Shown one piece after another: positions 28,401 to 38,013 of a DNA stretch of 64,000 nt (positions within the stretch are counted from its first letter, which is position 1; each line of letters begins with the position of its first letter). The notes under the pieces are model-generated. The model was given only the letters and a program-made list of their open reading frames with translations. It made no database searches and was not told the DNA's origin. The position numbers and the translations under genes are program-made. The DNA comes from Gemmata palustris (GTDB lineage: Bacteria; Planctomycetota; Planctomycetia; Gemmatales; Gemmataceae): positions 4,278,001 through 4,342,000 of the forward strand of contig NZ_JAGKQQ010000001.1 of NCBI RefSeq assembly GCF_017939745.1, read 5' to 3'.

Positions 28401-30163
28401 AAAAACTCGCGCCGCTCGCCGACCGTCAGCGGACCCTCGGGCCGGCGGTGGCCGCACTCGATCTCCCCGGTTTGGGCGAGCGCCAGGCGCGCGTCGTCTC
28501 GGCACTGGCCCTCGCCGTCACGGATCTACAAGACGGCGCGCCCTTCGACATTCAAGCGTCGCAGTTGTTGGTCCGCCGCGAACTCGACCGGCTCAAACTC
28601 GCACTCGAAGGTTCCCCGCCGCCCGACACGAAAGTGGACGAACTGCACCACAAATTCGCCGCCCTCGCAGACGCGCTCGACGCACACGGCGCGAACCTCA
28701 CGGCGAAGCTCCTCGAACCGGCCGGCCCGGTGGTGCAAGACGTGTCGAGGCAACTGGAGCGGTTCGTTGCCCCGGAAGCCCCGGCCCTTCTGACCGATGC
28801 GAAGAAGGCGCTCCTGGGGGCGGACACCTGGTTTCGCGAGGGCACGAAGCCGGACGAAGCCCGGCGCAACGTCCGCGCCGCGGCCGATGCGCTCGGCCAG
28901 TTCCGGGACCGGCTCAACGGTTCGGAGACCGATCTGGAGCGCGTCCAGCGGCTCGCGTCCAACCGGCGCCTCGCGGGCGCCCGCGCAAAAGAACTGTCGG
29001 ACGCGAAGGCGCCGTTCAACCCGCCGGCCTCCGACGAAGCGGGCCGGCAACTGAAGCACGAGGCGGAGGAACTCGTCCACACGCGCGTGGGCGTAGTGGG
29101 CCAATTGAACAAGAGGCGCGCACTGGACCAGTACGCGCGGCTCGGCGCGAAGGCCGAACCCGATCGCCTCGCCTCGGACCAGAAGGCGCTCGCGGAGGCG
29201 CTCGACGAACTCGCGGCGAAGATGGCCGACATCGCGGAACTCGCCGCGCCCGCGGGCGCCAGCGCGCCGCAGCCCCCGCCGGAAATCGATGCGCACCTGC
29301 CGTCCCGGGCGTTCGCCGAAGCGCTCCGCGGGCTCACGGGTCAACAGCGCACGCTCCACGATCAGTTGACGAACTTCGCGCAAGCGCTCGCGGACCGGCT
29401 CCGCCCCGCGCCCGTCAACCCGTTCCCCGACCTCGAAACGGAGCAGCGCGCGATCGCGGCGACCCTCCTCGCCCTTGTGCCCGAGGCGGGAGACACCAAA
29501 ACACAGTGGAAGGCCGCGGTGGGTGCGGCCGATCGCCTGCGCGCCGGCGACGCGCCCGGGGCGCTCAAGAGCGCGGAAGACGCCACGAACCAGTTGAAGC
29601 AACTCGAACGGACCGGCGCCGGGAAACCGTGGGGCCAGCGCGCCGCGGCCCTCGCCGCCCGGCAGCGGACCGTACTCGAAGCGGTAACGAAGCTCACCGG
29701 CGCAGCGAACGCCGCGACCGCGCAACAAATCGCGCGCGCGAAGGAACTCGCGGCCCGGGCCGGAGAATTGGCCCGGGTGCTGGAGCTGTCGGCGAAGGGG
29801 TCGGACCCGCTCGACGAGACCACGAACGCACTCGTCGAGGCCGTGACACAAGTGGCGCGTGCGGAGAAGTTGTTGCTCGAAGCCGCGCGCAAGGCCGACG
29901 CGAGCGAGATCCGGGAAGCCGCGAAACTGCGGGCCGACGCCGACGCGCGCGTTCGCACCGCGTACACGCGCATCTCCGGCGCGGCCCCCGCGAGCGGCAC
30001 GAGCGCGAACGACCTCGGTATCGCCCTGCGCACGGCGGAGGTCGCGATGCGCACGGCGCTCGTCAACTTGACCGCCGCCCCCCCGACCTCGGCCGAGAAC
30101 GCGATGCGCGCCGCCGCGGACGCGCTCGGTGCCGCAGCGAAGAACGTGAACCTCTCGAAGTGA
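25451..30163 (+). CDS. Giant membrane-anchored coiled-coil protein (DUF4175-like)
   Basis: A 1570-residue protein. I prefer the ATG at 25451 ([20 protein letters not shown]); a GTG 42 bases earlier is possible. Two membrane segments are in the first 170 residues ([20 protein letters not shown] and [16 protein letters not shown]), then a beta-rich region (residues 180-520, including a Ig-like stretch [20 protein letters not shown]), and then about 1000 residues of Ala/Leu/Glu/Arg-rich helix with repeated heptads. The membrane-anchor plus helical layout resembles DUF4175 proteins that sit next to BatA-type MoxR operons in Planctomycetes, but no MoxR/BatA gene is present here. Role unknown; probably a periplasm-facing structural or scaffold protein. 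Confidence 0.8.
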   Translation: MVAALPPALEQRLVALVPRVRALRLARGASLCLLAAVAATAFVLLLDTLFELPATARGLFIAVWVTGLGVLVWHLVVRPWQADLSLADVADELAKKLPELSERLRALVDEDQAGTSAAVRAALVEDTARRARAVDFERAIPTHPALLRVCGALLTLLSFLMGAGLVPNSADRIKRVAMPWSRPPGAGVRVVVTSGEPVVRRGGSVTLTAFAEKIDGRVLVRAPEGAVLLFRHHASGSEYRLPMTADETGAVHVTRPEVTGDFEYRVQIGSTTSEWFRVTALDAVELAEGTRIEIAPPDYAASWRKQTVAGFADFDALEYSAVTIQLKFTHPAAAAQLEWRRGEAKPEPIALELAPDGLSATAAVPALGHESGTLRLVLLREENGKKLRSVSTIHARITRDKAPWIEHISGVASYPRTARPDARIAIDFVACDDMNVSGAVLEFDSNTAPLSVPLIPSGTARVTGHLDFDLAKLAPASGTVRFRIRVTDNRSIGAGKALGPQETFYPATGWSELRIAATAPPIEEQDVLHQRDAVRSATETARRAVREAAEVLSAVRTDVIGHTTLAPDHIIRLNTIREKIDRAVEVLNNLARESALTLELRPLAAAAREIADRELKGAEEAVRKIEADENGRESAFASATEHLSGAGDKLDALLARNANLARDRLDRAKLGTLAADQSALARAGEKDVLARQRELFAQLKALVAESAPLRAAAESAKGTEARRLAQSLFELSAQIRDLDKVARQTSIGAQATILERLAHDQEALTKRAAQLFAAIDTAARLAGSAPPKLEEFRRVVDLAALGKTVEALTELERQAQALERIALEFDKWAADRIDPKKGTRQLALWQDDLLTRFNTATKTIPFDKLPEGTRTAFRSEQKALHTGLMQFAFPPDPTVKAARDNAAIHTGTAHSSLAETGAGAGTAMKLAADALNRLAEKTPAVAERLTKTLRALDKLRPTQDVLANDVERALRGYEGQAPTPALVKKLAPLADRQRTLGPAVAALDLPGLGERQARVVSALALAVTDLQDGAPFDIQASQLLVRRELDRLKLALEGSPPPDTKVDELHHKFAALADALDAHGANLTAKLLEPAGPVVQDVSRQLERFVAPEAPALLTDAKKALLGADTWFREGTKPDEARRNVRAAADALGQFRDRLNGSETDLERVQRLASNRRLAGARAKELSDAKAPFNPPASDEAGRQLKHEAEELVHTRVGVVGQLNKRRALDQYARLGAKAEPDRLASDQKALAEALDELAAKMADIAELAAPAGASAPQPPPEIDAHLPSRAFAEALRGLTGQQRTLHDQLTNFAQALADRLRPAPVNPFPDLETEQRAIAATLLALVPEAGDTKTQWKAAVGAADRLRAGDAPGALKSAEDATNQLKQLERTGAGKPWGQRAAALAARQRTVLEAVTKLTGAANAATAQQIARAKELAARAGELARVLELSAKGSDPLDETTNALVEAVTQVARAEKLLLEAARKADASEIREAAKLRADADARVRTAYTRISGAAPASGTSANDLGIALRTAEVAMRTALVNLTAAPPTSAENAMRAAADALGAAAKNVNLSK

Positions 30164-30192
30164 TGTTGCGTCGATCGGTGATCTTGTGTGGC

Positions 30193-30415
30193 CGGCCTCT
30201 GTCAGCAGATGGCAAACGTGGGTCATGGGTCGGCTTGGTGCTATGCCCTCTCCCGTTGTCCTCCCCGACCCGGTCAGCGGAGCTTCTCGCGGGCCGGGGA
30301 GCGGGAGAGGGTGGTGAGGCTTTGCGAACCGGGTGAGGGGTAACCTCCTGCACCTGGGAGCAACCCCTCACCCCGCCGCGAAGCGCGGCGACCCTCTCCC
30401 GCAAGGGGAGAGGGC
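30193..30415. repeat. Large imperfect palindromic repeat, copy B
   Basis: It shares cggcctctgtca..., gcaaacgtggg, gccctctccc and the stretch gtggtgaggctttgcgaaccgggtgaggggtaac with copy A (2049-2280), as well as the right half caacccctcaccccgccgcgaagcgc. The left core carries an extra segment (gttgtcctccccgacccggtc...), and the right outer arm is lost. Lies between two plus-strand genes; it leaves no obvious space for a promoter other than within 30416-30512. Confidence 0.8.
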
Positions 30416-30512
30416 AAAATCCGATTCGCGCACGCGGCTCAAAATCGATTGGTACCCGTGCGCGCGACGGGTACACTTGCGCCACCTCTCCGGCCCCACC
30501 CACCGAGGCACC

Positions 30513-32429
30513 ATGTCCACCGTCAAGCACCCACTCGAACCCCTCACGGCCGAAGAGGTTCGCTCCGCGGTCGCCGCCCTCAAGGACGCGGGCCGCGTTA
30601 CCCCGACGACGCGATTCGTTTCGATCAGTTTGGAAGAACCGCCAAAGGCCCTCGTTCACGCCGGCGACCGGGCCGCGTTCGATCGCAAGGCGCTGGCGGT
30701 GCTGTTCGACAACGCCACGAACTCGTGCTACGAAGCGACGCTCGCACTCGCCGAGCGCAAGGTGCTCACCTGGAAGCACGTCCCCGGCGCGCAGCCGACG
30801 ATGACCATCGACGAGCAGGTCGAGTGCGAACAGGCCGTGCTCGCCAGCCCCGAGTTCCGGGCCGCGCTCAAGAAGCAGTACGGGGTGGAAGACGTGTCGC
30901 TCGTGATGGTCGATATCTGGAGCGCGGGGAACTACGGCGAACCCGAGGAGAGCACGCGCCGGCTCGCCCGGCCGCTCTGTTTCCTGCGCTCGGACCCGAC
31001 CGATAACGGGTACGCGCGCCCGATCGAGGGCATTCGACCGGTCGTGGATCTCAACGAGATGAAGGTGATCCGGGTCGAAGAGTACGGGCACTGGCCACTG
31101 CCCCCGCAGCCGGGCAATTATGCCGCGGACCGCGTGCCGAACCCGCGGAGCGATATCCAGCGCCTGGAGATCACGCAACCGGACGGCCCGAGTTTCCAGG
31201 TGGACGGGTTCCGGGTGACGTGGCAGAACTGGAGCTTCGTAATCGGATTCAACGCCCGCGAAGGTTTGACACTTCACCACCTGCGTTACACCGACCACGG
31301 TCAAGAGCGCTCAATCTTGCACCGCGCCTCACTCACCGAAATGGTCGTGCCCTACGGCGACCCGGCGCCCACGCAGTTCCGCAAGAACGCCTTCGATGTC
31401 GGCGAGTACGGCATGGGCATGTGTGCGAACAGCCTGACGCTGGGGTGCGACTGTGTGGGCCACATCCGCTACTTCGACGCGCACTTGGTGACGAGCCGCG
31501 GTGCGCCGCTCACGATCACGAACGCGATCTGTATGCACGAAGAGGACGCGGGCACACTCTGGAAGCACACCGATCGCCGGTTCCCGGACCGGCCCGAGGT
31601 CCGGCGCTCGCGGCGCCTCATCGTGTCGAGCGTCTCCACCGTCGAGAACTACGAGTACGGGTTCTTCTGGTCGCTCTACCAGGACGGCAACATTCAGTTG
31701 GAAGTGCGACTTACCGGGATTCTCTCGCTCGGTACCATGCACCCCGGCGAAAAGTCCGAGTACGGTACGATGATTGCGCCGCAACTCTACGCCCCGGTTC
31801 ACCAGCACTTCTTCAACGTGCGGCTCGATTTCGCTCTCGACGGGATCAACAACTCGGTCCAGCGCGTGGACGTGGTGCCGGACGAACCCGGACCCGCGAA
31901 CCCGCACGGCAACGCTTTTCGCGCCCGGTCCACGACACTGGAAACCGAGAAGCAGGCCCGAGATCACCTCAAGCTGGAAACCGCCCGGACCTGGCGCGTG
32001 GTGAACCCCAACGTCCCCAACGCGGTCGGCGAACCGGTGGGGTACAAGCTCCTCCCGATGGACAACTCGCTCCCGATGGCGAGTACCGATGCGTGGTGGC
32101 GGCGCCGGGCCGGGTTCGTGAACTATCACGTGTGGGTGACGCCGTTCGACGCGGGCGAGCGGTTCGCGGCCGGCGACTACCCGAACCAGAGCACGGGCGG
32201 CGACGGCCTGGTGAAGTGGACCGAGCGGGACCGACCCATCGCGAACACGGACGTGGTGTTCTGGTACACCTTCGGGCACACACACATTCCGCGCCCGGAA
32301 GACTACCCGGTGATGCCGACGGCCACCATCGGCTTCCTGCTCAAGCCGAACGGCTTCTTCACGATGAATCCCGCCAACGACCTCCCGCCGCCCACCAAAG
32401 TGGCCACAAAGGACACCTGCTGCCACTGA
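30513..32429 (+). CDS. Primary-amine oxidase (copper amine oxidase)
   Basis: A 638-residue protein from ATG 30513 (MSTVKHPLEPLTAEEV). All key features of copper amine oxidases are present: catalytic-base Asp in YFDAHL (D322), the TPQ-forming Tyr in T-V-E-N-Y-E-Y (Y380, motif T-x-x-N-Y), copper ligands HQH (H430, H432) and a third His in THIPRPEDYPVMP (H591). The enzyme oxidises primary amines to aldehydes with release of ammonia and hydrogen peroxide. No signal peptide is visible, so it is predicted to be cytoplasmic. The longer frame from 30333 covers repeat B and is rejected. Length is typical for bacterial CuAOs of the arthrobacter type. Confidence 0.95.
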   Translation: MSTVKHPLEPLTAEEVRSAVAALKDAGRVTPTTRFVSISLEEPPKALVHAGDRAAFDRKALAVLFDNATNSCYEATLALAERKVLTWKHVPGAQPTMTIDEQVECEQAVLASPEFRAALKKQYGVEDVSLVMVDIWSAGNYGEPEESTRRLARPLCFLRSDPTDNGYARPIEGIRPVVDLNEMKVIRVEEYGHWPLPPQPGNYAADRVPNPRSDIQRLEITQPDGPSFQVDGFRVTWQNWSFVIGFNAREGLTLHHLRYTDHGQERSILHRASLTEMVVPYGDPAPTQFRKNAFDVGEYGMGMCANSLTLGCDCVGHIRYFDAHLVTSRGAPLTITNAICMHEEDAGTLWKHTDRRFPDRPEVRRSRRLIVSSVSTVENYEYGFFWSLYQDGNIQLEVRLTGILSLGTMHPGEKSEYGTMIAPQLYAPVHQHFFNVRLDFALDGINNSVQRVDVVPDEPGPANPHGNAFRARSTTLETEKQARDHLKLETARTWRVVNPNVPNAVGEPVGYKLLPMDNSLPMASTDAWWRRRAGFVNYHVWVTPFDAGERFAAGDYPNQSTGGDGLVKWTERDRPIANTDVVFWYTFGHTHIPRPEDYPVMPTATIGFLLKPNGFFTMNPANDLPPPTKVATKDTCCH

Positions 32430-32954
32430 GTTAACGAGCGGGTGGAGTCACGCAATTACGAGAACTCAACGGCCCTGCAGTTCCGTTCGGAACCATTTGT
32501 ATTCTTATGTCCAGTATCGTATAATTGGTTGAAAGGGAGTGTCTCTTCATGGAGTGGGCCGCGCGCATCTCTTCGCAAAAGATGGGTAACGCTCGCTCCA
32601 TAAAGCCGAGAAATGTGGCGTGTGTTGGTCCGAAATCACAGCAATGTGAGTGATTGTTAGCCACCAGAGTGAAACAGCGCAGAGGGCGAAAACGTCAAAA
32701 ACCTTGAGCTATCAACGACTTGTCGCATTGCTCGCCCGATCATTCGCCGCACACAACCCCCACGGCCCAAAATGTTAGCGATTGTTAGCCTCGTTGCGGC
32801 TTTACGAATTTGGCGAACCGCGAGTGCTAACGAGCGGGTGGGCTCCAGTACCTCCACAGATTGCCGCAGTTTCACTGGCGTCAGAACCGGCGCCGGGGTA
32901 TTCTGATTCCACCCGCCAGTATCGACCCGCCCTCCCGCACTCTCCTCCGACATC
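32430..32954. other. Long intergenic region with half-copies of a hairpin repeat
   Basis: No gene is supported. It contains two short matches to the 29-bp hairpin of 16881-16947: taacgagcgggtgg at 32432-32445 and a longer ggcgaaccgcg-a-gtgctaacgagcgggtgg at 32811-32843. The middle part is less GC-rich. A minus-strand open frame (32431-32664) has no recognisable domain. The 3' end must hold the promoter of the following secreted protein. Confidence 0.5.
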
Positions 32955-35414
32955 ATGCGGCAACCCGCCTTCCTTCTCGCTGTGGCTTTGTTCGCCTGCG
33001 CGACTCCTCTTCGGGCCGCTGACGAATTGAGTGCGTTTCCCTCCACAGTTGTGCTCGACGGCGCAGACGCCAAGCAGCAACTGGTGGTGACCGAAACGAA
33101 GAACGGCAAACTCGCGGACCGCAGCGCAGACGCCACCTACACGAGTAGCGCCCCCGGCGTCGCGATGGTGAAGGCCGGTGTGGTGGTCCCGGTGAGTGAC
33201 GGTGACGCGGTCGTTACGGTCACCGCGAACGGCCGGACCGCGAAGGTCGCCGTAAGCGTGAAGAACACCACGAGCACAAATCCGGTCACCTTCGAGCGCG
33301 ACATTCAGCCGATCCTCACCCGATCCGGGTGCAACGCGGGGGCGTGCCACGGTAAAGCACGCGGGCAGAACGGCTTCCAGCTCTCACTGCTCGCTTACGA
33401 CAACGATTTCGACTTCAACGCGATCACCACCGAAGCGCGCGGTCGGCGTATCTTCCCTGCGAACCCGACATTTAGCCTGCTGCTCCGCAAGGCGAGCGGC
33501 CAAACTCCGCACGGCGGCGGGAAGAAGCTCCCGGAAGGCAGCCCCGAATACCGCGTGCTCGAAAAATGGGTCTCCTCCGGGACGCCGCGAACACCCGAGA
33601 ACGCGCCGAAGCTCGAAAAGATTACGCTGTTCCCCGATAGCCGGCTGATGACCTTCAAAGCGAGTCAACAACTCGCGGTGACGGCTCACTACTCCGATGG
33701 CACCACGCGCGACGTCACCAGCCTGTCGCAGTTCTCGTCGAGCGAAAGCGTTTACGCCGCCGTCGATGCCGCGGGTGTGGTGAAGGCCGGGCCGATTCCC
33801 GGCGAAGCGACGATCATGGCGCGCTTCGCGGAGAAGTTCGCGGTATCCAGTGTGCTGATTCCGCTGCCCACAGACGTGGACGCGAGCGTGTACGAGAAGC
33901 TCCCGCGGAACAACTTCATCGACGGCCTCGTGTGGGCGAAGCTGAAGCAACTCAACGTCACGCCGTCCGAACGCGCGCCGGATGACAAGTTCCACCGGCG
34001 CGCGTACCTCGACGTGATCGGCCGGTTACCCACACCGGACGAAACGCGGGCCTTCCTCGCGGGCAAAGACCCACAGAAGCGCGAGAAGCTGATTGACGCG
34101 CTGCTCGACCGCCCAGAATACGCGGACTTCTGGGCGAACAAATGGACCGACCTTCTGCGGCCGAACCCGTACCACGTCGGCATGAAGGCGACGTACAACC
34201 TCGACCAGTGGATTCGCAAGAGTTTCCGCGCGAACCAGCCCTACGACGAGTTCGTGCGAGACATCATCACCGCGAACGGCAGCACGTTCACCAACGGCGC
34301 GGCGGTGTTCTACCGCAACCGGCGCGAACCGGACGAACTGACCACGATGGTGAGCCAGCTCTTTCTCGGCGTCCGGCTCGATTGCGCGAAGTGCCACCAC
34401 CACCCGTTTGAAGTGTGGGGTCAGGACGATTTCTACAGCTTCGCGGCGTTCTTCGGTCGCATCGGGCGCAAGGGTGTGGGGATCTCCGCCCCGATTAGTG
34501 GCGGCGAGGAAGTGATCCACCTCGGTAGCGGTACGGGCGGCAAGCGCAACGGGAGTTCGGTGCGGCACCCGGTTAGCGGGAAAGAAATGACACCGACGCC
34601 CCTTCTGGGCAAGCCGCTCGACATCGACCCGGACAAAGATCCGCGTGCGGTGCTGGCCGCGTGGGTCACGGCCCCCGAGAACCCGTACTTCGCGAAGGTG
34701 ATCGCGAACCGCGTGTGGGCCGATCTGATGGGCCGCGGAATCGTCGACCCGGTAGACGACCTCCGCGCCACGAACCCGCCGAGCAACCCGGAGCTACTGG
34801 ACGCACTTGCGAAAGACTTCCGCAAGAACAAGTGCGACCTGAAGGCACTCATTCGCACCATCTGTTTGAGCCACGCTTACGGACTGAGTACCGTGCCGAA
34901 CGACCGCAACGCGGCCGACCTGCGCAACTACTCGCACCACTACCGGCAGCGCATCCGCGCGGAGGTGCTGCTCGATATGGTCAGCGACGTTTCGGGTGTG
35001 CCGGAGAAGTTTGAAGCGATGCCGGCGGGGTCGCGGGCCATTGAAGTCTGGACCGCGCGATCACAGTCGGTGTTCCTCGACAGTTTCGGCCGCCCCGACC
35101 CGAACCAAGACCCGCCGTGCGAGCGCACCTCGGACACGACCGTTGTTCAGGCGCTCCACCTGATGAACAGCCCGAACCTCTACCGCAAAGTGACCTCGGA
35201 CGAAGGTCGCTGCGCCGCTCTCGCGAAAGGCCCGAAGACACCCGCGGAGATCGTTGACGAGCTTTACTTGCTCGCGTATTGCCGCACTCCAACCGATACC
35301 GAACGCACAGCGGCCGTGAAGCGCTTCGAGAAAAAGGGATCAACGAAACGCAGCGCGACCGAAGACCTGATGTGGGCGCTCATCAACACCCCGGAATTCG
35401 TGTTCAACGATTGA
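32955..35414 (+). CDS. Planctomycete DUF1549/DUF1553 protein with cytochrome-like motifs
   Basis: An 819-residue secreted protein with a signal peptide (MRQPAFLLAVALFACATPLRAAD). An Ig-like Big_2-type domain (about 25-110) precedes the motif CNAGACHG (residues 126-133), a C-x-x-x-CH heme-like site, then a DUF1549 region (NFIDGLVWAKLKQLNVTPSE, FHRRAYLDVIGRLPTPDE) with CAKCHHHPF (477-485, C-x-x-C-H-H), and a C-terminal DUF1553 region (ENPYFAKVIANRVWADLMGR, RTPTDTERT). This protein type is abundant in Planctomycetes next to DUF1501 proteins and its biochemical role is not established; c-type heme binding is likely. Downstream in the cassette, the DUF1501 gene is separated here by an inserted RAYT unit. 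Confidence 0.92.
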   Translation: MRQPAFLLAVALFACATPLRAADELSAFPSTVVLDGADAKQQLVVTETKNGKLADRSADATYTSSAPGVAMVKAGVVVPVSDGDAVVTVTANGRTAKVAVSVKNTTSTNPVTFERDIQPILTRSGCNAGACHGKARGQNGFQLSLLAYDNDFDFNAITTEARGRRIFPANPTFSLLLRKASGQTPHGGGKKLPEGSPEYRVLEKWVSSGTPRTPENAPKLEKITLFPDSRLMTFKASQQLAVTAHYSDGTTRDVTSLSQFSSSESVYAAVDAAGVVKAGPIPGEATIMARFAEKFAVSSVLIPLPTDVDASVYEKLPRNNFIDGLVWAKLKQLNVTPSERAPDDKFHRRAYLDVIGRLPTPDETRAFLAGKDPQKREKLIDALLDRPEYADFWANKWTDLLRPNPYHVGMKATYNLDQWIRKSFRANQPYDEFVRDIITANGSTFTNGAAVFYRNRREPDELTTMVSQLFLGVRLDCAKCHHHPFEVWGQDDFYSFAAFFGRIGRKGVGISAPISGGEEVIHLGSGTGGKRNGSSVRHPVSGKEMTPTPLLGKPLDIDPDKDPRAVLAAWVTAPENPYFAKVIANRVWADLMGRGIVDPVDDLRATNPPSNPELLDALAKDFRKNKCDLKALIRTICLSHAYGLSTVPNDRNAADLRNYSHHYRQRIRAEVLLDMVSDVSGVPEKFEAMPAGSRAIEVWTARSQSVFLDSFGRPDPNQDPPCERTSDTTVVQALHLMNSPNLYRKVTSDEGRCAALAKGPKTPAEIVDELYLLAYCRTPTDTERTAAVKRFEKKGSTKRSATEDLMWALINTPEFVFND

Positions 35415-35434
35415 TGACGTGACCACAAAGGCAA

Positions 35435-35639
35435 ACGAGCCGCGATCGCAAGGAGCTGGAACGACAGACAACAAACAACGATTGGTAACGTGGCCCGCAA
35501 AGGTAAACGAGCCGCGACCGCAAGGGAGCGGGAAGCGCAACCCGTTCCTGGAAGTCTCGATGTCCGGGATGTCGCTCCCGCTCCCTTGCGGTCGCGGCTC
35601 GTAACAAAGTAAGCGCGACCGCAAGGGAGCGGTGCGACA
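35435..35639. repeat. REP-type repeat cluster, locus 2 (upstream of RAYT)
   Basis: Four or five copies of gagccgcgaccgcaagggagcggg in alternating orientation, with the spacer cgacagacaacaaacaacgattg shared with the cluster downstream of the RAYT gene. Facing copies form hairpins such as gaagcgcaacccg...cgctcccgctcccttgcggtcgc. Confidence 0.9.
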
Positions 35640-35662
35640 GACAACACGCAGCCGAGTCGCCG

Positions 35663-36193
35663 ATGTCTGCGATCGCTTATTTCATCACGTTCTCCACATA
35701 CGGAACGTGGCTGCATGGCGACGAGCGCGGCTCGGTCGATCGAAACAACAATGCTGCCGGTGAAGTGCTGTTACCCGAGAACGCGGATCTACTACGAACC
35801 CGGAAAGCGCTGATGAACGCACCGGAATATCGAATGAAGGCTCCGGAACGGGAAACGGTACTTACGGCTATTCGCCAGCACGCGGAGATCAGGGATTGGC
35901 GCCTGCTCGCGGTTCATGTTCGCACGAACCACGTTCACCTGGTCGTTGTCGGGGATGCGAAACCGGAACGCATGATGACCGAATTCAAGGCTTACGCTTC
36001 ACGCGCGCTGAATCGAAACAGTCCGGCCGGAGCGCAACGAAAATACTGGACACGGCACGGTTCGACGCGGTGGCTAAATACGGACGAGTCGGTTCTTCGA
36101 GCGATCGAATATACGGTCAGTGAACAAGGTGAGCCAATGGCCGTGTACCACGTGAAGGTGGAAGGAACAAACGAACCGCGACTGACTTCGTAA
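35663..36193 (+). CDS. REP-associated tyrosine transposase (RAYT, IS200/IS605-like Y1 superfamily)
   Basis: A 176-residue protein. Opening MSAIAYFITFSTYGTWLHGD resembles the Y1 transposases of this genus. The HUH metal site is HVH (H90-V-H92, in VRTNHVHLVV), and the likely nucleophile is Y111 in KAYASRAL. Such enzymes act on hairpin-ended single-stranded DNA and can mobilise REP palindromes. The gene is bracketed on both sides by clusters of palindromes of one family, and its last residues (TNEPRLTS) already read into the next repeat. The location between a DUF1549 gene and its usual DUF1501 partner shows it is an insertion. No associated accessory gene is present. Confidence 0.9.
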   Translation: MSAIAYFITFSTYGTWLHGDERGSVDRNNNAAGEVLLPENADLLRTRKALMNAPEYRMKAPERETVLTAIRQHAEIRDWRLLAVHVRTNHVHLVVVGDAKPERMMTEFKAYASRALNRNSPAGAQRKYWTRHGSTRWLNTDESVLRAIEYTVSEQGEPMAVYHVKVEGTNEPRLTS

Positions 36194-36502
36194 CGAGCCG
36201 TGACCGCAAGAGAGCGGTGCGATAGACAACAAACAACGATTGATGACGTACCGCAAAGGTAAACGAGCCGCGACCGCAAGGGAGCGGGAGGCGCAACCAG
36301 TTTCAGGGAGTCTCAGTACGCGGATATCGCTCCCGCTCCCTTGCGGTCGCGGCTCGTAAAAACTAAGGATATCGCTCCCGCTCCCTTGCGGTCGCGGCTC
36401 GTAAAAACTAAGCGCGACCGCAAGGGAGCGGGAGGCACAACCAGTTTCAGGGAGTCTCAGTACCGAGGATATCGCTCCCGCTCCCTTGCGGTCGCGGCTC
36501 GT
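36193..36502. repeat. REP-type repeat cluster, locus 3 (downstream of RAYT)
   Basis: Contains about six copies of gagccgcgaccgcaagggagcggg in both orientations, with spacer caaccagtttcagggagtctcagta and cgatagacaacaaacaacgattg that also occur in locus 2. It separates the RAYT gene from the DUF1501 gene. Confidence 0.9.
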
Positions 36503-36581
36503 TGCAGTCCCTCCCTCTTGGTGTTGCCTGATTGACCGATGTAGCCCGAAACCAGCCCACCCGAATCACATGGGATCTGCC

Positions 36582-37904
36582 ATGCCCAAAAACTGCAGTG
36601 GCGTCTCGCGACGCGACGCCCTCCAACTCGGTCTCGGTGCGCTGCTCGGGGGCGGGTTGGTCACCGCACTGCGTGCGCGCGGGTTCGCCGCGGAAGTTGC
36701 GAACCCGCCCGCGGCCAAAGCGAAGTCCTGCGTCCTCATCTGGCAGGACGGCGGACCGACGCACTACGAGATGTTCGACCCCAAGCCGGACGCGCCCGCG
36801 GAGTACCGCGGTGACTTCAAAGCGATCCCGACCGCAACGCCCGGCGTGCAGTTCTCCGAACACATGACGAAGCTCGCGAAGGGCTTCGGCAAGTTCGCGA
36901 TGATCCGCTCCATCCGGCACGAGCAGGGCAACCACGGGGCCGGTAACCACTACATGATGACCGGCGCACCGCCGCGAATCCCCGTCGGGTGCGGCGCGTT
37001 CGTGAGCTTCCACCCGAGCATGGGTTCGGTCGTCGCGTGCGAGAAGGGCGCGCCCGCGGGGCTGCCCGCGTACTTCTCCATGCCGAGCATGGCGCGCTCC
37101 GGCGGGCCGAACTTCCTCGGTGCGAAGTTCGCACCGTTCGTGGTCGCGGAAGACCCCAACGGCCGGAGCTTCAAGGTGCGCGACGTGGCGCTGCCGGAGG
37201 GTTTGACTGGCGAGCGCTTCGACGACCGCGCCGGCACGCGGAGCGAAGTCGACACCCTCAAGCGGTTCATGGACCGCGCCGCGGGCGATCCCGCGCTCGC
37301 GCTCGACGAGCACTATAAGCAGGCCTACGACCTGATGAACTCGCGCGAGGCACAGGCGGCGTTCGACATCGGCCGTGAACCCGAGCGCACTCGCGAGCGT
37401 TACGGCCGCAACGCCTTCGGTCAGCGGTGCCTACTCGCCCGGCGCCTGGTCGAAGCCGGCGTGCCGTTCGTCACGGTCTACGATGGCGGGTGGGATCACC
37501 ACTCCAAACTGTTCGACTCCCTGAAGAAGCGCCTGCCCGAGTGGGACAACAGCGTGTCCGCGCTCATCGAAGACCTGGACCAGCGCGGGCTGCTCGATAG
37601 CACACTCGTGATCGCGCTGGGCGAATTCGGGCGCACGCCGCAAATCAACAAGGACGCGGGCCGCGACCACTGGGCCAACGCGATGAGCGTGCTGTTCGCG
37701 GGCGGCGGAACCCCGGGCGGGACCGTTGTCGGCGCCACCGACAAGAAGGGCTTCGCCGCGATCGAGCGCGTGTTAGCTCCCGAAAACTTCGTTTCCACCG
37801 TGTACACGAAACTCGGTATCGACCCGAACAAGATCCTGTTCAACCAACAGGGTCGCCCCGCGCACCTCGTCAGCGACCCGACGCCGATCAAAGAACTGAT
37901 GTGA
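36582..37904 (+). CDS. DUF1501 protein (Tat-exported, sulfatase-like fold)
   Basis: A 440-residue protein. Start chosen at ATG 36582 (MPKNCSGVSRRDALQLGLGA), with a twin-arginine SRRDALQLG signal; ATG 36570 is equally possible and adds four residues. The body has the DUF1501 pattern: CVLIWQDGGPTHYEMFDPKP, MTKLAKGFGKFAMIRSIRHE, GAGNHYMMTG, and near the C-terminus LGEFGRTPQINKDAGRDHW. The family has an alkaline-phosphatase-like core with His/Asp metal sites and is widespread in Planctomycetes with DUF1549/DUF1553 partners, with unknown reaction. Next gene (PPC-domain protein) follows after 62 bases. The repeat cluster just upstream must contain or push away its promoter. Confidence 0.92.
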   Translation: MPKNCSGVSRRDALQLGLGALLGGGLVTALRARGFAAEVANPPAAKAKSCVLIWQDGGPTHYEMFDPKPDAPAEYRGDFKAIPTATPGVQFSEHMTKLAKGFGKFAMIRSIRHEQGNHGAGNHYMMTGAPPRIPVGCGAFVSFHPSMGSVVACEKGAPAGLPAYFSMPSMARSGGPNFLGAKFAPFVVAEDPNGRSFKVRDVALPEGLTGERFDDRAGTRSEVDTLKRFMDRAAGDPALALDEHYKQAYDLMNSREAQAAFDIGREPERTRERYGRNAFGQRCLLARRLVEAGVPFVTVYDGGWDHHSKLFDSLKKRLPEWDNSVSALIEDLDQRGLLDSTLVIALGEFGRTPQINKDAGRDHWANAMSVLFAGGGTPGGTVVGATDKKGFAAIERVLAPENFVSTVYTKLGIDPNKILFNQQGRPAHLVSDPTPIKELM

Positions 37905-37924
37905 TCGAGACGCAACAAGAGCAG

Positions 37925-38013
37925 CCGCAGATCAACGCAGATGGAACGCGGATCAGAAGAACTTACATGATGAAAATCTCTCTTTATCTGCGTTTATCTG
38001 CGTTGATCTGCGG
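37925..38013. repeat. 18-bp inverted repeat spanning the start of the PPC-domain gene
   Basis: The left arm ccgcagatcaacgcagat (37925-37942) is the exact reverse complement of atctgcgttgatctgcgg (37996-38013). The right arm is part of a longer motif tttatctgcgtttatctgcgttgatctgcgg. The arms enclose the start codon at 37967. Confidence 0.85.

Noticed and set aside
32431..32664. 77-residue minus-strand open frame
   Set aside because: Covers repeat-related intergenic sequence; no similarity and no ribosome site seen.
35435..36502. CRISPR array
   Set aside because: Repeats are palindromic, alternate in orientation and have repeated, not unique, spacers; no cas gene is present.
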